Of a stretch of DNA of 64,000 bases, positions 44,623-56,883 are shown in pieces (the stretch's first letter is position 1; each line of letters starts with the position of its first letter). The DNA comes from Diaphorobacter aerolatus (lineage in GTDB: Bacteria > Pseudomonadota > Gammaproteobacteria > Burkholderiales > Burkholderiaceae_C): NCBI RefSeq assembly GCF_014489535.1, contig NZ_CP060783.1, positions 4,884,190 to 4,948,189 on the forward strand, in the 5' to 3' direction. A program made the translations under genes and the position numbers. Below the pieces are notes generated by a model. It was not told the origin of the DNA and searched no databases. It saw only the letters and a list, made by a program, of their open reading frames with translations.

Positions 44623-45441
44623 TCATGCAGCAAGCGCGCGAAGCAACTGCTCGCTGGCGGCGTCAGACGGATAGAACAGTTCCATGCACAGCTCTTGAAG
44701 CGTGACATCCTGCGGCGTGCCAAAGCTGGTCAGCGTGGTGAACATCGAAACGCTGCCTGCTGGCACATCCAGGACGCAGGGAACCAATAGAGCTTGTGTC
44801 TCTGATGTAGCGCCCCTGCGCATCGCATCGCGCATGCGTGGATACTCCAGTATCTCGGCTTCGAGGGCACTCAGTGCCGGGTCGCCGGTGTTTTCAATCG
44901 AGCGGCGCAAGTTTCCCAGCAGATGTGTGGCCCACACGTCCAGATTGCGTGTAAAGCGCGCCAGGCCATCAGGATGCAGCGACGCGCGGTAGATGTTCAT
45001 CGTGGGGGTGCGCAGACTATCAGGCAATAGTTCGGCCAGCTTCAGTGCCGCGTTGTTGGCGAGCACCACATTCCACTGTCCATCCAGCACCAAACCTGGA
45101 TAGGGTTGGTGCGCATCCAGCAGACGGGTAAGCGTCTCCCGCACGGACTGCATGGCGGTCGCATGAATGCTTCGTTGGGGAAATCGAGGCGCATAGCCCG
45201 CCGCGAGCAAGAGCGTGTTTCGTTCGCGCAGTGGAATGTCGAGCTGCTGCGCAATCGCCATCAGAACTTCAGGACTCGGACACGAGCGCCCGGTTTCGAT
45301 GAAACTCAGGTGCCGCGTGGAAAGGCCTGCATCCATGGCCAACTCCAATTGGCTCAGCCGACGGCGCTGGCGCCAACTGCGAACGAGATCGCCGACAGGC
45401 GACATAGCAGGCGTTGTCGAGGCCAGTGGCAAGGTATTCAT
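44623..45441 (-). CDS. XRE-family regulator with MmyB-like domain
   Basis: A 272-residue regulator. The HTH (DLVRSWRQRRRLSQLELAMD, then GLSTRHLSFIETGRS) is followed by a ligand domain (YPGLVLDGQWNVVLANNAAL). The start MNTLPLAS (45441) is preferred to 45495, which extends into non-conserved residues. It heads the DUF1330 and monooxygenase-type pair on the same strand and probably controls it. Confidence 0.88.
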   Translation of the reverse strand: MNTLPLASTTPAMSPVGDLVRSWRQRRRLSQLELAMDAGLSTRHLSFIETGRSCPSPEVLMAIAQQLDIPLRERNTLLLAAGYAPRFPQRSIHATAMQSVRETLTRLLDAHQPYPGLVLDGQWNVVLANNAALKLAELLPDSLRTPTMNIYRASLHPDGLARFTRNLDVWATHLLGNLRRSIENTGDPALSALEAEILEYPRMRDAMRRGATSETQALLVPCVLDVPAGSVSMFTTLTSFGTPQDVTLQELCMELFYPSDAASEQLLRALAA

Positions 45442-45604
45442 TGCGCTGAACTCTAACCGAAGGCATGTGGGATTTCGTGTTGATACAATTTCCAATGTTG
45501 GACAGGTACCAGAGCATCAGCGTCCAGCGGTCTAGATGTGCCGATTGCGGAGCCTTCCAGATATTTTGTGGGGCAATTGCAAGTCCGCGCACCACTGAAA
45601 ATGC

Positions 45605-45633
45605 GAAAGCCCGGTGCGTTAGCATCGGGCTTC
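45605..45633. terminator. Terminator-like hairpin
   Basis: GAAAGCCCGGTG pairs with CATCGGGCTTC around GCGTTAG, in the 265-bp gap between two leftward genes. Confidence 0.55.
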
Positions 45634-45706
45634 TACAGGCGTACAACTTCGCGGTATTCAGCCGGTTTAAGTTGCCAAGCTAGTTCCAAGTAGGGCAATC
45701 GGAGCT

Positions 45707-46126
45707 TCAGGTTCCGCACCCGGCGCCGGGACTGATAACCGTCCCAAAGCACACGAGCTTAGGGGACCCTGGGATCTCTTCCAAGATTCCATTCGGGCGC
45801 ACAAAATAGAAATGAACATTGTGGAACTGGCCCGTCCATTGGGCCGAGGTGGGGTTCCAGTAAGCATCGAAACCGTGATTCGAGTTACCCCCACATACCG
45901 CTCCAACTGCCGACTCGCGAGCGCCGTTTGCGGCACCTTGCCAAAGTAGGACGTTGTCGTCGCGAACAATGCGAACATTTCCCTGATACGTCGGATTGCT
46001 TGGATCGCACGCCCAGCCTGATCCGTTTCCGGCGGTTGCATCTTCCACGTTGCCGGCTGCAAGGGCGCTCTGAGCCATGCATGTGATGCCAATGGTTGCT
46101 GCTGCAATTGCGATTGCCTTTTTCAT
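45707..46126 (-). CDS. Secreted protein of unknown function, 139 aa
   Basis: A signal peptide (KKAIAIAAATIGITCMAQSA) is followed by a mature part with four Cys (GWACDPSNPTYQG, AVCGGNSNHGFDAYWNP, KLVCFGTVISPGAGCGT). It contains a VRIVRDDNVLLWQG strand pair and looks like a small beta-rich, disulfide-bonded exported protein. No family recognised. Confidence 0.7.
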   Translation of the reverse strand: MKKAIAIAAATIGITCMAQSALAAGNVEDATAGNGSGWACDPSNPTYQGNVRIVRDDNVLLWQGAANGARESAVGAVCGGNSNHGFDAYWNPTSAQWTGQFHNVHFYFVRPNGILEEIPGSPKLVCFGTVISPGAGCGT

Positions 46127-46544
46127 AAAAACGCCTTTCGATTTGCGGTTGGGAAAAACTAGTAAACATGATTCACTAGCGATTACGACTCTACTCAAAC
46201 TGTCCTTTTTTCGTAAGTCTGAATCATGACGTGTTTGGTAATTTCTATGGATATTGATCGTGCATTTACAATTTATATTTGCGTTTCGAGGCAAATGAAA
46301 CAATCGAAATAACTTGAATCGGGTGCGTTGCGCCGTGAGACTGCCGTGAATTTTGTCTGGAATCGCCGCGTGCGCCGCCTGTCCCAAAGTAGACAAACCC
46401 CTCACACCGACTCCCGCTAGACTCTCCAAAAAATCGGACGATCGTTCGTTTTTATTCTCCAGGGATCCTCTGCACGAATGGATCGGCGATCCGATGCATG
46501 CGGAGGGCCCTTGGCCTCTATCCCCAACCCGAGGAGCGACCGTA
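46127..46544. promoter_or_regulatory. Divergent intergenic region with candidate TetR-type operator
   Basis: A 418-bp AT-rich gap between a leftward secreted-protein gene and the rightward beta-oxidation genes. ACGATCGT at 46438-46445, within GGACGATCGTTCGT, resembles operators of TetR-type fatty-acid regulators. CATGATTCA (46167-46175) and TGAATCATG (46220-46228) form an inverted repeat on the left side. No gene is seen. Confidence 0.4.
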
Positions 46545-48647
<2,103 letters not shown>

Positions 48648-48711
48648 TGCGGAGCGGCAAAAAGCAGCGCTTCAACTTCTGATCAACGTACAGAACACAA
48701 GGAATTTTGCA

Positions 48712-49887
48712 ATGACCTCCGCAGTGATTGTCTCCACCGCCCGCACACCGCTCGCCAAGAGCTGGAAGGGCTCTTTGAACATGACCTATGGCGCGACGCT
48801 TGGCGGCCACGCGGTGCAACATGCCGTGCAACGCGCGGGCATCGATGCCGCCGATATCGAAGATGTGCTCATGGGCTGCGCGTTTCCCGAGGGCACGGAC
48901 GGGCAGAACATCGCGCGCCAGATTGCGATTCGCGCGGGTCTGCCGGTCAGCGTGTCGGGCCTGACCGTCAACCGCTTTTGCTCGTCGGGCCTGCAGACGA
49001 TTGCGCTGGCCGCGCAACGCGTGATCGCGGGCGAGGGCGATGTCTATGTCGCCGGTGGCCTGGAAAGCATCTCCTGCGTGCAGCAGGAAATCAACAAGCA
49101 CATGATCGTCGATCCGCAGCTTGCCGAGATGAAGCCGGAGATTTTCTGGTCGATGCTGCAGACCGCCGAACAGGTCGCCAAGCGCTACCACATCGGTCGC
49201 GATGCGATGGACGAATACGGTGCGGGCAGTCAGCAAAAGGCCTGCGCGGCGCAGGCGGCCGGCCTGTTCAAGGACGAGATCGCACCCATCACGGTGACCG
49301 CAGGCGTGGTCGACAAGACCATTGGCATGATCACCAGGGAAGTGACCTTGAGCGTTGATGAGGGCCTGCGCGAGGGCACGACCAAGGAGGGCATCAGCGG
49401 GCTCAAGTCCGCGCTGCCGGGCGGTGTGGTGACGGCCGGAAATGCCAGCCAGTTTTCCGATGGAGCGGGTGCGTGCGTGGTGGTGAGTGAGGACTATGCA
49501 AGCCGTAAGAACCTCAAGCCGCTGGGCCGTTTTCTGGGCTTTGCGGTGGCGGGTTGCGAGCCCGACGAGATGGGCATCGGCCCGGTATTTGCCGTGCCCA
49601 AGGTGCTCAAGAAGCTCGGCCTCACGGTCAACGACATCGACCTGTGGGAATTGAACGAGGCCTTCGCCGTGCAGGTGATCTATTGCCGCGACAAACTCGG
49701 CATTCCTGCCGATCGCCTGAATGTGAATGGCGGCGCGATTGCGCTCGGACATCCCTACGGCCTGAGCGGCCAACGCCTCACGGGCCATGCGCTCATCGAA
49801 GGCAAGCGGCGTGGCGCCAAGCGCGTGTGCGTGACCATGTGCATTGGCGGCGGCATGGGTGCAGCGGGCGTGTTTGAAGTGCTTTGA
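48712..49887 (+). CDS. Acetyl-CoA acyltransferase (thiolase)
   Basis: A 391-residue thiolase. The nucleophile Cys is in NRFCSSGLQTIALAAQRV. WELNEAFAVQ, NVNGGAIALGHPYGLSGQR (His) and CVTMCIGGGMGAAGVFE (second Cys) complete the active site. ATG 48712 follows AAGGAA. The GHPYG box replaces the common GHPxGxTG but keeps His. It forms an operon with the multifunctional enzyme. Confidence 0.93.
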   Translation: MTSAVIVSTARTPLAKSWKGSLNMTYGATLGGHAVQHAVQRAGIDAADIEDVLMGCAFPEGTDGQNIARQIAIRAGLPVSVSGLTVNRFCSSGLQTIALAAQRVIAGEGDVYVAGGLESISCVQQEINKHMIVDPQLAEMKPEIFWSMLQTAEQVAKRYHIGRDAMDEYGAGSQQKACAAQAAGLFKDEIAPITVTAGVVDKTIGMITREVTLSVDEGLREGTTKEGISGLKSALPGGVVTAGNASQFSDGAGACVVVSEDYASRKNLKPLGRFLGFAVAGCEPDEMGIGPVFAVPKVLKKLGLTVNDIDLWELNEAFAVQVIYCRDKLGIPADRLNVNGGAIALGHPYGLSGQRLTGHALIEGKRRGAKRVCVTMCIGGGMGAAGVFEVL

Positions 49888-49911
49888 GATCTTTTTTTCC
49901 GACTGCCGAGG

Positions 49912-49948
49912 CGGCCTGCGCTCATTGCTGAGGCAGGCCGTTTATTTT
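49912..49948 (+). terminator. Terminator after the thiolase gene
   Basis: CGGCCTGC (49912-49919) pairs with GCAGGCCG (49933-49940) and is followed by TTTATTTT. Confidence 0.75.
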
Positions 49949-50125
49949 GAGGCGGCGCTTGCGCTTTGTCATTCGGCGGCGGCAATTCTTCAAAAAGAGC
50001 CACCGCTGACCAAGGGAATACGCCGTTCTCTAGTTGAGAAGCATTACCATTTGCGCCATTCAGTTTGCTGACGGTGCTCGGTGAAGGCCGGTGGCAAGCG
50101 TTCCAATGAACCACGGAATTTCAAC

Positions 50126-51160
50126 ATGAAGCATCGCTTTTCTTTCACTTTGGCGTGGGCGGCACTGATGGCGACGGCGGCCGCATCCGCCGTGCAGGCG
50201 CAGGAAGTCACGCTCTACACGACGCGCGAGCCTGCGCTGATTCAACCGCTGCTTGCGGCCTTCACCGCGCAGTCCAAGATCAAGGTGAACACCGTGTTCG
50301 TGAAAGACGGCCTGCTCGAACGCGTGAAGGCGGAGGGCGAGCGTTCGCCCGCCGATGTGCTGATGACCGTGGATGCAGGCAATCTGCTGGATCTGGTCGA
50401 GGGCGGCGTGACCCAGCCGGTGAAATCGGCCACTCTGGAGTCGGTGATTCCCGCGAACTTGCGCGGTGCGGATGGGCAGTGGTTCACGCTGTCGATGCGT
50501 GCCCGCGTGTTGTATGCTGACAAGAATCTGCCGATCAAGAGTTTCCGCTATGAAGACCTGGCCGATCCCAAGTGGAAGGGCAAGGTCTGCATTCGCGCGG
50601 GCCAGCACCCCTACAACACGGGCCTGATCGCGGCGATGATCGCGCACGATGGCGAAGCCAGAACCGAGCAGTGGCTGCAAGGTGTGAAGGCCAATCTCGC
50701 GCGCAAGGCCACCGGCGGCGACCGCGACGTGGCGCGCGACATCCTCGGCGGCATCTGTGACATCGGTATTGCCAACACCTACTACGTGGGCCACATGAAG
50801 GCCGCGAAGGAGGGCACGGACGCGCGCAAGTGGGGCGATGCCATCAAGGTCATCAAGCCGACCTTCGCGAACGAGAAGAGCGGCGGCACGCACGTGAACA
50901 TCTCGGGCGCATCGGTTGCCAGGCACGCGCCGCAGCGTGAAAACGCAGTGAAGCTGCTTGAGTTCCTGGTCTCCGAGCCCGCGCAGAACATGTATGCGCA
51001 GGCCAACTACGAGCATCCGGTGCGCAAAGGCGTGGCGCTTGACCCTGTCGTGGCGCAAAGCATCGGCGAGCTGAAGATCGATCCGCTGCCGCTGACCGAG
51101 ATCGCCAAGCACCGCAAGCAGGCCAGCGCGCTGGTCGACAAAGTTGGCTTCGACCGCTGA
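50126..51160 (+). CDS. Iron(III) ABC transporter periplasmic binding protein (FbpA/FutA-like)
   Basis: A 344-residue exported ferric-binding protein. Signal peptide ends near VQAQE; the mature part begins VTLYTTREPALIQPLLAAF. Two adjacent Tyr in GIANTYYVGHMK are typical iron ligands. A weak AT-rich Fur-like stretch lies near 50033-50055. It is the first gene of a three-gene uptake operon. Confidence 0.9.
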   Translation: MKHRFSFTLAWAALMATAAASAVQAQEVTLYTTREPALIQPLLAAFTAQSKIKVNTVFVKDGLLERVKAEGERSPADVLMTVDAGNLLDLVEGGVTQPVKSATLESVIPANLRGADGQWFTLSMRARVLYADKNLPIKSFRYEDLADPKWKGKVCIRAGQHPYNTGLIAAMIAHDGEARTEQWLQGVKANLARKATGGDRDVARDILGGICDIGIANTYYVGHMKAAKEGTDARKWGDAIKVIKPTFANEKSGGTHVNISGASVARHAPQRENAVKLLEFLVSEPAQNMYAQANYEHPVRKGVALDPVVAQSIGELKIDPLPLTEIAKHRKQASALVDKVGFDR

Positions 51161-52874
51161 TTCATTCACGGCGTCCGATAGCAACGATTCGCGCCGGTTT
51201 TTCTTCTTCAAGACAGCCTCGCCGCTGCGCCCCGTTGGGCGTGGATGGCAGGCTGTTTCGGTGCTTGTGGCGCTGGGAGTTCTGGCGCCCGTCGCCTCGC
51301 TGATCTGGCTGGCGCTTGGCGCGGACTATGCGCATTGGCAGCATCTCATGCGCCACGTGCTGCCGGACGCAGCGCTCAACACCGCCTTGCTGCTAGCGGG
51401 CGTTGGCGCGCTCACGCTGGTGGTCGGCACGGGCTGTGCGTGGCTCGTGAGCGCACATGATTTTCCGGGGCGCAGATGGCTGCATTGGGCCTTGCTGTTG
51501 CCGCTTGCGATGCCGGCCTACATCGTGGCTTTCGCGTATCTCGATTTGCTGCATCCCATCGGCCCGGTGCAGGGCGCGCTGCGCTGGCTGCTGGGTTACA
51601 GCAGTCCGCGCGAATGGCGGCTGCCCGATCTGCGCTCGATGGGCGGCGCGATCTTCGTTCTGGGTTTTGTGCTCTATCCCTATGTGTACATGACGGCGCG
51701 CGCCATGTTCATGACCCAGCCCGCGCATCTGATGGAGGCCGCGCGCACGCTGGGTGAGAGCCGCTTCGGCGCTTTCTGGCGCGTGGCGCTGCCGATGGCG
51801 CGGCCCGCGCTGGCCGTGGGTTTGAGCCTGGCGTTGCTGGAGACACTCAACGACATCGGCGCATCGGAATTCCTGGGCGTCAACACGCTGACCGTGGCGG
51901 TCTACACCACGTGGATCACGCGCACCGATCTCGCCGGTGCCGCGCAGATTGCGTGCGCGATGCTGCTGGCCGTGGTCGCTCTCGTATGGATGGAGCGGCA
52001 CGGGCGACGCCATCAGCGCTACGGGTCGGCGCAGCGCATGCGCGCGATCCAGGCCGAGCGCTTGCACGGCGCTGCGGCATGGGCGGCCACAGCATTCACC
52101 GCGCTGCCGGTGTTGATCGGCTTTGTCGCGCCCGCCGCGTATCTGGCCTGGGAAACTGCCAAGCGCTTGCGGTTGGGACAGGGCCTTTCCAGCGGTCTCT
52201 GGGCGAGCCTTGGCAATACCCTGACGCTCGCTTTCGGCGTGACGGTGATTGCGGTGATCGCCGGTTTGATCGTTGCCTGGGCAACGCGCCAGGGCGTGAG
52301 CACGCGGCCGCCGTCACGCTGGCAGGCGCGCGTGACGACGCTTGGCTATGCGGTGCCAGGCACGGTGCTGGCCATTGGCTTGCTGACGCCCGCGCTGGCT
52401 GTCGATGCCGGACTGGCGCAACTCTTTCATTTGCCGGGGCTGCCGTTGATGAGCCTGGGCGCGGTGCTGGTGGTGGCCTGCACGATCCGTTTTCTGGTGA
52501 TTCCCGTGGGCGGCATCGAGTCGGGCTTGCAGCGCATTCCTTCCACGCTCGAGCAGGCTTCGCGCCTGCTGGGCGAGACGCCGCTGGGCACGCTTGCGCG
52601 CGTGCATCTGCCGCTGTTGCGGCCCGCGATTGCTGCGAGCGCCTTGCTGGTGTTTGTTGACGCGATGAAGGAGCTGCCCGCCACGCTGCTGCTGCGTCCC
52701 GCCAATTTCGATACGCTCGCCACCTGGCTTTATGCAGAGGCCGCGCGCGGCACCTATGAAGAAGGTGCAGTGGCTGCGCTGCTCATCGTGATCGCCGGTC
52801 TGTTGCCGGTGGTACTGCTGGCGCGAACGCAGCTTGGCACGCCAGCAAAACCCGTCAATCATTACCGTCCATGA
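51144..52874 (+). CDS. Iron(III) ABC transporter permease (FbpB-like, double domain)
   Basis: A permease of about 576 residues with two fused transmembrane halves, each with an EAA-type loop (LMEAARTLGESRFGAFWRVA and TLEQASRLLGETPLGTLARV). The start is uncertain: TTG 51144 overlaps the binding-protein end; a later start would remove part of the cytoplasmic N-terminus. Partner of the genes on each side. Confidence 0.9.
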   Translation: MASTADSFTASDSNDSRRFFFFKTASPLRPVGRGWQAVSVLVALGVLAPVASLIWLALGADYAHWQHLMRHVLPDAALNTALLLAGVGALTLVVGTGCAWLVSAHDFPGRRWLHWALLLPLAMPAYIVAFAYLDLLHPIGPVQGALRWLLGYSSPREWRLPDLRSMGGAIFVLGFVLYPYVYMTARAMFMTQPAHLMEAARTLGESRFGAFWRVALPMARPALAVGLSLALLETLNDIGASEFLGVNTLTVAVYTTWITRTDLAGAAQIACAMLLAVVALVWMERHGRRHQRYGSAQRMRAIQAERLHGAAAWAATAFTALPVLIGFVAPAAYLAWETAKRLRLGQGLSSGLWASLGNTLTLAFGVTVIAVIAGLIVAWATRQGVSTRPPSRWQARVTTLGYAVPGTVLAIGLLTPALAVDAGLAQLFHLPGLPLMSLGAVLVVACTIRFLVIPVGGIESGLQRIPSTLEQASRLLGETPLGTLARVHLPLLRPAIAASALLVFVDAMKELPATLLLRPANFDTLATWLYAEAARGTYEEGAVAALLIVIAGLLPVVLLARTQLGTPAKPVNHYRP

Positions 52875-53553
52875 CCGCCGCATTGCGAATCGACCACCTG
52901 AGCCTCGCTTATCCTGCACCGCGCGGGCCGCATTTTGTTTTGCGCGATTTTCATCTGCAGGTCGAGTCCGGCAGCATCGCCAGCCTGCTGGGCCATCGGG
53001 CTGCGGCAAGACCTCGGTGCTGCGCTGCATCGCCGGTTTCGAGCCGGTGCAGGCGGGTGAAATCCGCCTGGGCGACGTGCTGCTGTCGTCCACCGGCGTG
53101 CATCTCCCGCCCGAGCAGCGCCACGTTGGAATGATGTTCCAGGAGTACGGCCTGTTCCCGCATCTCACGGTCACGCAGAACGTGGTGTTCGGCCTGCGTC
53201 GCCGCACACAGGTGGAGCAGAGCGCGCGCAGCGAAGAACTGCTGCGGCTCGTGGGACTGCTGGATGCGGGGAGGAAATATCCGCATGAACTCTCGGGCGG
53301 TCAGCAGCAGCGTGTGGCGTTGGCGCGTGCACTGGCACCATCGCCGGCGCTGTTGTTGCTCGACGAACCCTTCTCCAACCTTGACGCGACCACGCGCGAG
53401 CGCCTGACCGCAGAGGTGCGCGACATTCTCAAGCAGACCGGACAGACGGCGGTGCTGGTCACGCACAACGAACACGAAGCCAGCACCATGGCCGACTCGA
53501 TGTTGCGCATGCACGCGCTCGCCGACAATCTGCCCGATACGGGTTCGCCCTGA
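52871..53553 (+). CDS. Iron(III) ABC transporter ATPase (FbpC-like), frameshifted in Walker A
   Basis: An ATPase of about 227 residues. The N-terminal part begins MTAALRIDHLSLAYPAPRGP. The Walker A GPSGCGKTS is reached only if one C is added to GGGCCATC near 52993. The Q-loop is FQEYGLFPHLTV, the signature ELSGGQQQRVALARALA and Walker B LLLLDEPFSNLD. ATG 52871 overlaps the permease stop. Confidence 0.88.
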
Positions 53554-53889
53554 CCGAAACCTTTCAGATGCGATCTATACTTTTGCGATGGTCTTCATGC
53601 ACACCGCATTTCATTCAACCACTGTCTGCGCTCACGCCAGCGGTGCGAGTGCGCGTGGCTTTGACCATTTTCTGAACGCTCCCCACCTGCAATGACCCTG
53701 GCACCGCCACCTCCCGGTGCGGTCGCGGTCAATCCGCCGCCCGGATCCCGGTGCTTCGCGGATTGATTGATTGATCAATTCCTTTTCGGTCACGCATTTC
53801 CTTTTTGTTGGCTGCCGATCCGCTTGCGTGCGAGCGAGGCTACGCAGCCGCGTGACCTGTTCAATTTGGTTTGCAGGTGAGATTTTCTT
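53554..53889. other. 336-bp gap without a gene
   Basis: No coding frame is convincing. It contains GATTGATTGATTGATCAATTCC near 53760-53783 as short GATT repeats, and GC-rich hairpins near 53715-53750. I looked for guanidine-type riboswitch motifs before the EamA gene and saw none. Confidence 0.5.
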
Positions 53890-54780
53890 ATGACTTTTTC
53901 AGAATCTGGCTCGCTCAGGCAGCGGCTTGGCTCGTGGTCGGGTGCGGCCGCGGCATGTGCTTTCGTGGTGCTATGGGGCTGTTCGGCCATCGTGACGCGC
54001 TGGGCGCTCGATCATGGTTCGGCATCGGCCGTGCTCATCGCGCGATACGGCATCGCATTGCTGGTGCTGCTGATGGTGATCGGCAATCCGCGTCGGTGGC
54101 TACCGGAGCCCGGAACACGGACTAGCGTGGCCGTGGCAGGGCTGGTGATGATTGCGGGTTACTCGGTGTGCTATTTCGAGTCCATGTCGCGGGGCATCAC
54201 GCCGGGCATGCTTGCCGTGGTGCTTGGCGTGCAACCTGTGCTCACCTTGCTGCTTCTGGAGCGGCGCTTCACCGCGCAGCGCCTGAGCGGTCTGCTGCTG
54301 GCGATGGCAGGACTGGTGATGGTGGTCTGGCAAAGCCTTGTGCGTACTGGGCTCGACGCCACCGGCATGGCCTTCGCGCTCGGTGCTCTGGCGTGCATCA
54401 CGGCAGGATCGTTGTTGCAAAAGCGTGTGCAGCAATCACCGGCTCGGGTGCTTCCGCTGCAGTATGCGATCACGCTGCTGGTCTGCGCGCTGTTCGCGCA
54501 GGTGCAGCCGCTGCGCTGGGAGATCAATTGGAGCTTCTGGCTGCCGGTGCTGTTTCTTGCCATCGTCACGTCGGTGTTCGCGCAATTGCTGCTCTACCGG
54601 CTGATCCAGAGCGGCGATCTGGTCAACGTCACGAGCCTGTTCTATCTGGTGCCGGCGGTGACGGCAGCACTGGATTTTCTGTTGCTCGGTAACGCGATGA
54701 GCGGGCTGGTGCTGCTCGGCATGGCATGCATTCTGGGCGGCGTGATCGTGGTGCACAGCAAGCCCAGAACGAGCCCGTGA
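53890..54780 (+). CDS. EamA/DMT-family exporter
   Basis: A 296-residue ten-segment drug/metabolite transporter. The two EamA repeats are visible: VVLWGCSAIVTRWALDHGSA in the first half and QLLLYRLIQSGDLVNVTSLF in the second. GGTGAG lies before the ATG. It may export amino acids or other metabolites. Confidence 0.9.
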   Translation: MTFSESGSLRQRLGSWSGAAAACAFVVLWGCSAIVTRWALDHGSASAVLIARYGIALLVLLMVIGNPRRWLPEPGTRTSVAVAGLVMIAGYSVCYFESMSRGITPGMLAVVLGVQPVLTLLLLERRFTAQRLSGLLLAMAGLVMVVWQSLVRTGLDATGMAFALGALACITAGSLLQKRVQQSPARVLPLQYAITLLVCALFAQVQPLRWEINWSFWLPVLFLAIVTSVFAQLLLYRLIQSGDLVNVTSLFYLVPAVTAALDFLLLGNAMSGLVLLGMACILGGVIVVHSKPRTSP

Positions 54781-54788
54781 GGCCGGTC

Positions 54789-55925
54789 CTACATCGACGC
54801 GCGCAGCATCTCGCGGTAGTCATCGGGCGACGCCTCGCGCGGATTGGTCTTGTGGCAGTGGTCGGCGAGCGCGCCCTTGATCACGTCGTCGAACATGGAT
54901 TCGGTCACGCCGATTGCGGCCAGGCCCGTGGGCAGGCCAAGGCGCGCCGTCATGTCATGCACGGCCTGCGCCACGTCGCCGCCTGCGGGCAGGCCCATGG
55001 CATGCGCCATGCGCTCGAGACGCCGATCCTTTCGTACCTGCGCATCCTGCGCGTTGAAGCGGATCACGGCCGGCAGAAAGATGGCATTGAGTGTGCCGTG
55101 GTGCAGGCGTGGATTCACGCCGCCGAGGCTGTGGCTTAGCGAGTGCACGCAGCCAAGGCCCTTCTGGAAAGCCATGGCGCCCTGCATGCTCGCGCTCATC
55201 ATGTTGAGGCGCGCCTCTTTGTTTGCACCGTCGCGCGTCGCGGTTTCGATATGGGCCCAACCGCGCTCCAGGCCGTCGAGCGCAATGCCGTCGGCCGGTG
55301 GATTGAAGGCGGACGACATGAAGGTCTCCATGCAATGCGCGATGGCATCCATGCCGGTCGCGGCGGTGAGCTGCGCGGGCAGGCCGAGCGTGAGATCCGG
55401 GTCGCAGATCGCCGTTTTGGGCACCAGGTGCCAGGAGTGAAAACCGAGTTTTCGGTGGTCGTCGACGATGATGATCGCGCCGCGCGCCACCTCGCTGCCC
55501 GTGCCCGCCGTGGTCGGCACCGCAAGCAGCGGCACGGCGCGCTCGGTAATCCTGGGCGAGCCGCCCTCGATGGTGGCATAGGTCTTGAGCGGACCCTCAT
55601 GCGTGGCGGCAATCGCGATGCCCTTGGCGCAATCGATGGCCGAGCCGCCGCCCACGGCAATCAGGCCGTCGCACCGACCGCTTCGAAACAGCTCCACGGC
55701 CTCGCGCACTGCGGCCTCCGTGGGGTTGGAGGGCGTCTGGTCGAACACCGTGATCGGCATGCCGGGCATGGCGTCGAGCACCTTCTGCAGCACGCCCGCG
55801 GCCTTGACGCCCTGGTCGGTCACGACCAGAGGCCGGGTGATGCCGGTGCGCGCGCATTCCTGCGGTAACAGCCCGATGGCGCCGAAGTCCAACTGAATCT
55901 GGGTGACGTAGTAGATGAAAGCCAT
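54789..55925 (-). CDS. Iron-containing alcohol dehydrogenase
   Basis: A 378-residue type III alcohol dehydrogenase. The NAD loop is GLIAVGGGSAIDCAKG and PLLAVPTTAGTGSEVARG follows. The metal His residues lie in TGMDAIAHCMETFMS and LGCVHSLSHSLGG with RLHHGTLNAIFLP. Substrate may be a short alcohol or a hydroxyacid. Confidence 0.93.
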   Translation of the reverse strand: MAFIYYVTQIQLDFGAIGLLPQECARTGITRPLVVTDQGVKAAGVLQKVLDAMPGMPITVFDQTPSNPTEAAVREAVELFRSGRCDGLIAVGGGSAIDCAKGIAIAATHEGPLKTYATIEGGSPRITERAVPLLAVPTTAGTGSEVARGAIIIVDDHRKLGFHSWHLVPKTAICDPDLTLGLPAQLTAATGMDAIAHCMETFMSSAFNPPADGIALDGLERGWAHIETATRDGANKEARLNMMSASMQGAMAFQKGLGCVHSLSHSLGGVNPRLHHGTLNAIFLPAVIRFNAQDAQVRKDRRLERMAHAMGLPAGGDVAQAVHDMTARLGLPTGLAAIGVTESMFDDVIKGALADHCHKTNPREASPDDYREMLRASM

Positions 55926-55984
55926 GGTGTGATGTCCCGTTGGTTCGAATTAGGATGTACGGCAGATTACATCAGGAGACTTCC

Positions 55985-56883
55985 ATGAAACTGAAATCCG
56001 CGCGGCTTGCGTTCTCGGTGACTGTCCTGTGCGCGACCTCTGCCCAGGCTGCCTGCCTGAGTCAGGCGGAGGTCGCCCAGCTTTTTCAGAACTATGTGGC
56101 GATGAAGCCGTCCGCCAATATTCCCCATCTCAGCGACGAGGACGGCGCGTGTTCGCGCGCGAAATTCAATGAGCTGCTTCGCGCGCAGTTCGGTGGCAAG
56201 GTGATCGGCTACAAGGCGGGCCTCACCAATCCGGCCGTCCAGCAGCGCTTTGGCACCAACAAGCCGGTATGGGGCGTGCTGTACGACGGAATGATCGTGC
56301 CCCACAACACGACCGTGCCGGCGCGGTTTGGCGCGCGGCCCTTGTTCGAGGCCGACATGCTGGTGCGCGTGAAAAACGAGAGCATCAATGGGGCGCGAAG
56401 CCCGCCGAGGTGCTCGAGAACATCGACCAAATCATCCCGTTCATCGAGCTGCCCGATCTGCTCGTGGAAAACCCCGGCTCGCTCAATGGCGCGGGTGTTG
56501 CGGCCATCAACGTGGGCGCGCGCCTTGGCGTGATTGGCGAGCCGGTCGCCGCGCCGACGTCCTCCGAACAGCAGCAGGCGATGTTGCAGGCGCTCGCCCA
56601 GATGGCCGTGCAGGTCTCGGACAATACGGGCGCGGTGCTGTCCACCGGCAAGGGCAGCGATATTCTCGGGCACCCGCTCAATGCCGTGGTCTGGCTCGCG
56701 CAGGCGCTGCAACAAGAGAATTTGCGCCTGAAGCGCGGTGACCTGATCAGCCTCGGATCGTTCTCGCCACTGACTCCGCCAAAGGCCGGAGGCAGCGTGA
56801 TCGTGACCTATCAGGGCCTGCCCGGTGCCAAGCCGGTGCAAGTGAATTTCCAGCCTAGCGCGACATCAGGACAAAAAGATTGA
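55985..56883 (+). CDS. Exported 2-keto-4-pentenoate hydratase-family protein (frameshifted)
   Basis: A protein of about 299 residues with a signal peptide (LAFSVTVLCATSAQAACLSQ), unusual for a family of cytoplasmic enzymes. The core KVIGYKAGLTNPAVQQRFG, EADMLVRVKNESIN and ENPGSLNGAGVAAINVG matches the family, as does LNAVVWLAQAL near the end. The frame breaks at AATGGGGCG near 56391; one more G restores it. It overlaps the next gene as TTGA. Confidence 0.8.

Noticed and set aside
53554..53889. Riboswitch before the EamA exporter
   Set aside because: Guanidine-type motifs (paired hairpins with ACGR loops or ykkC pattern) were looked for and not found.
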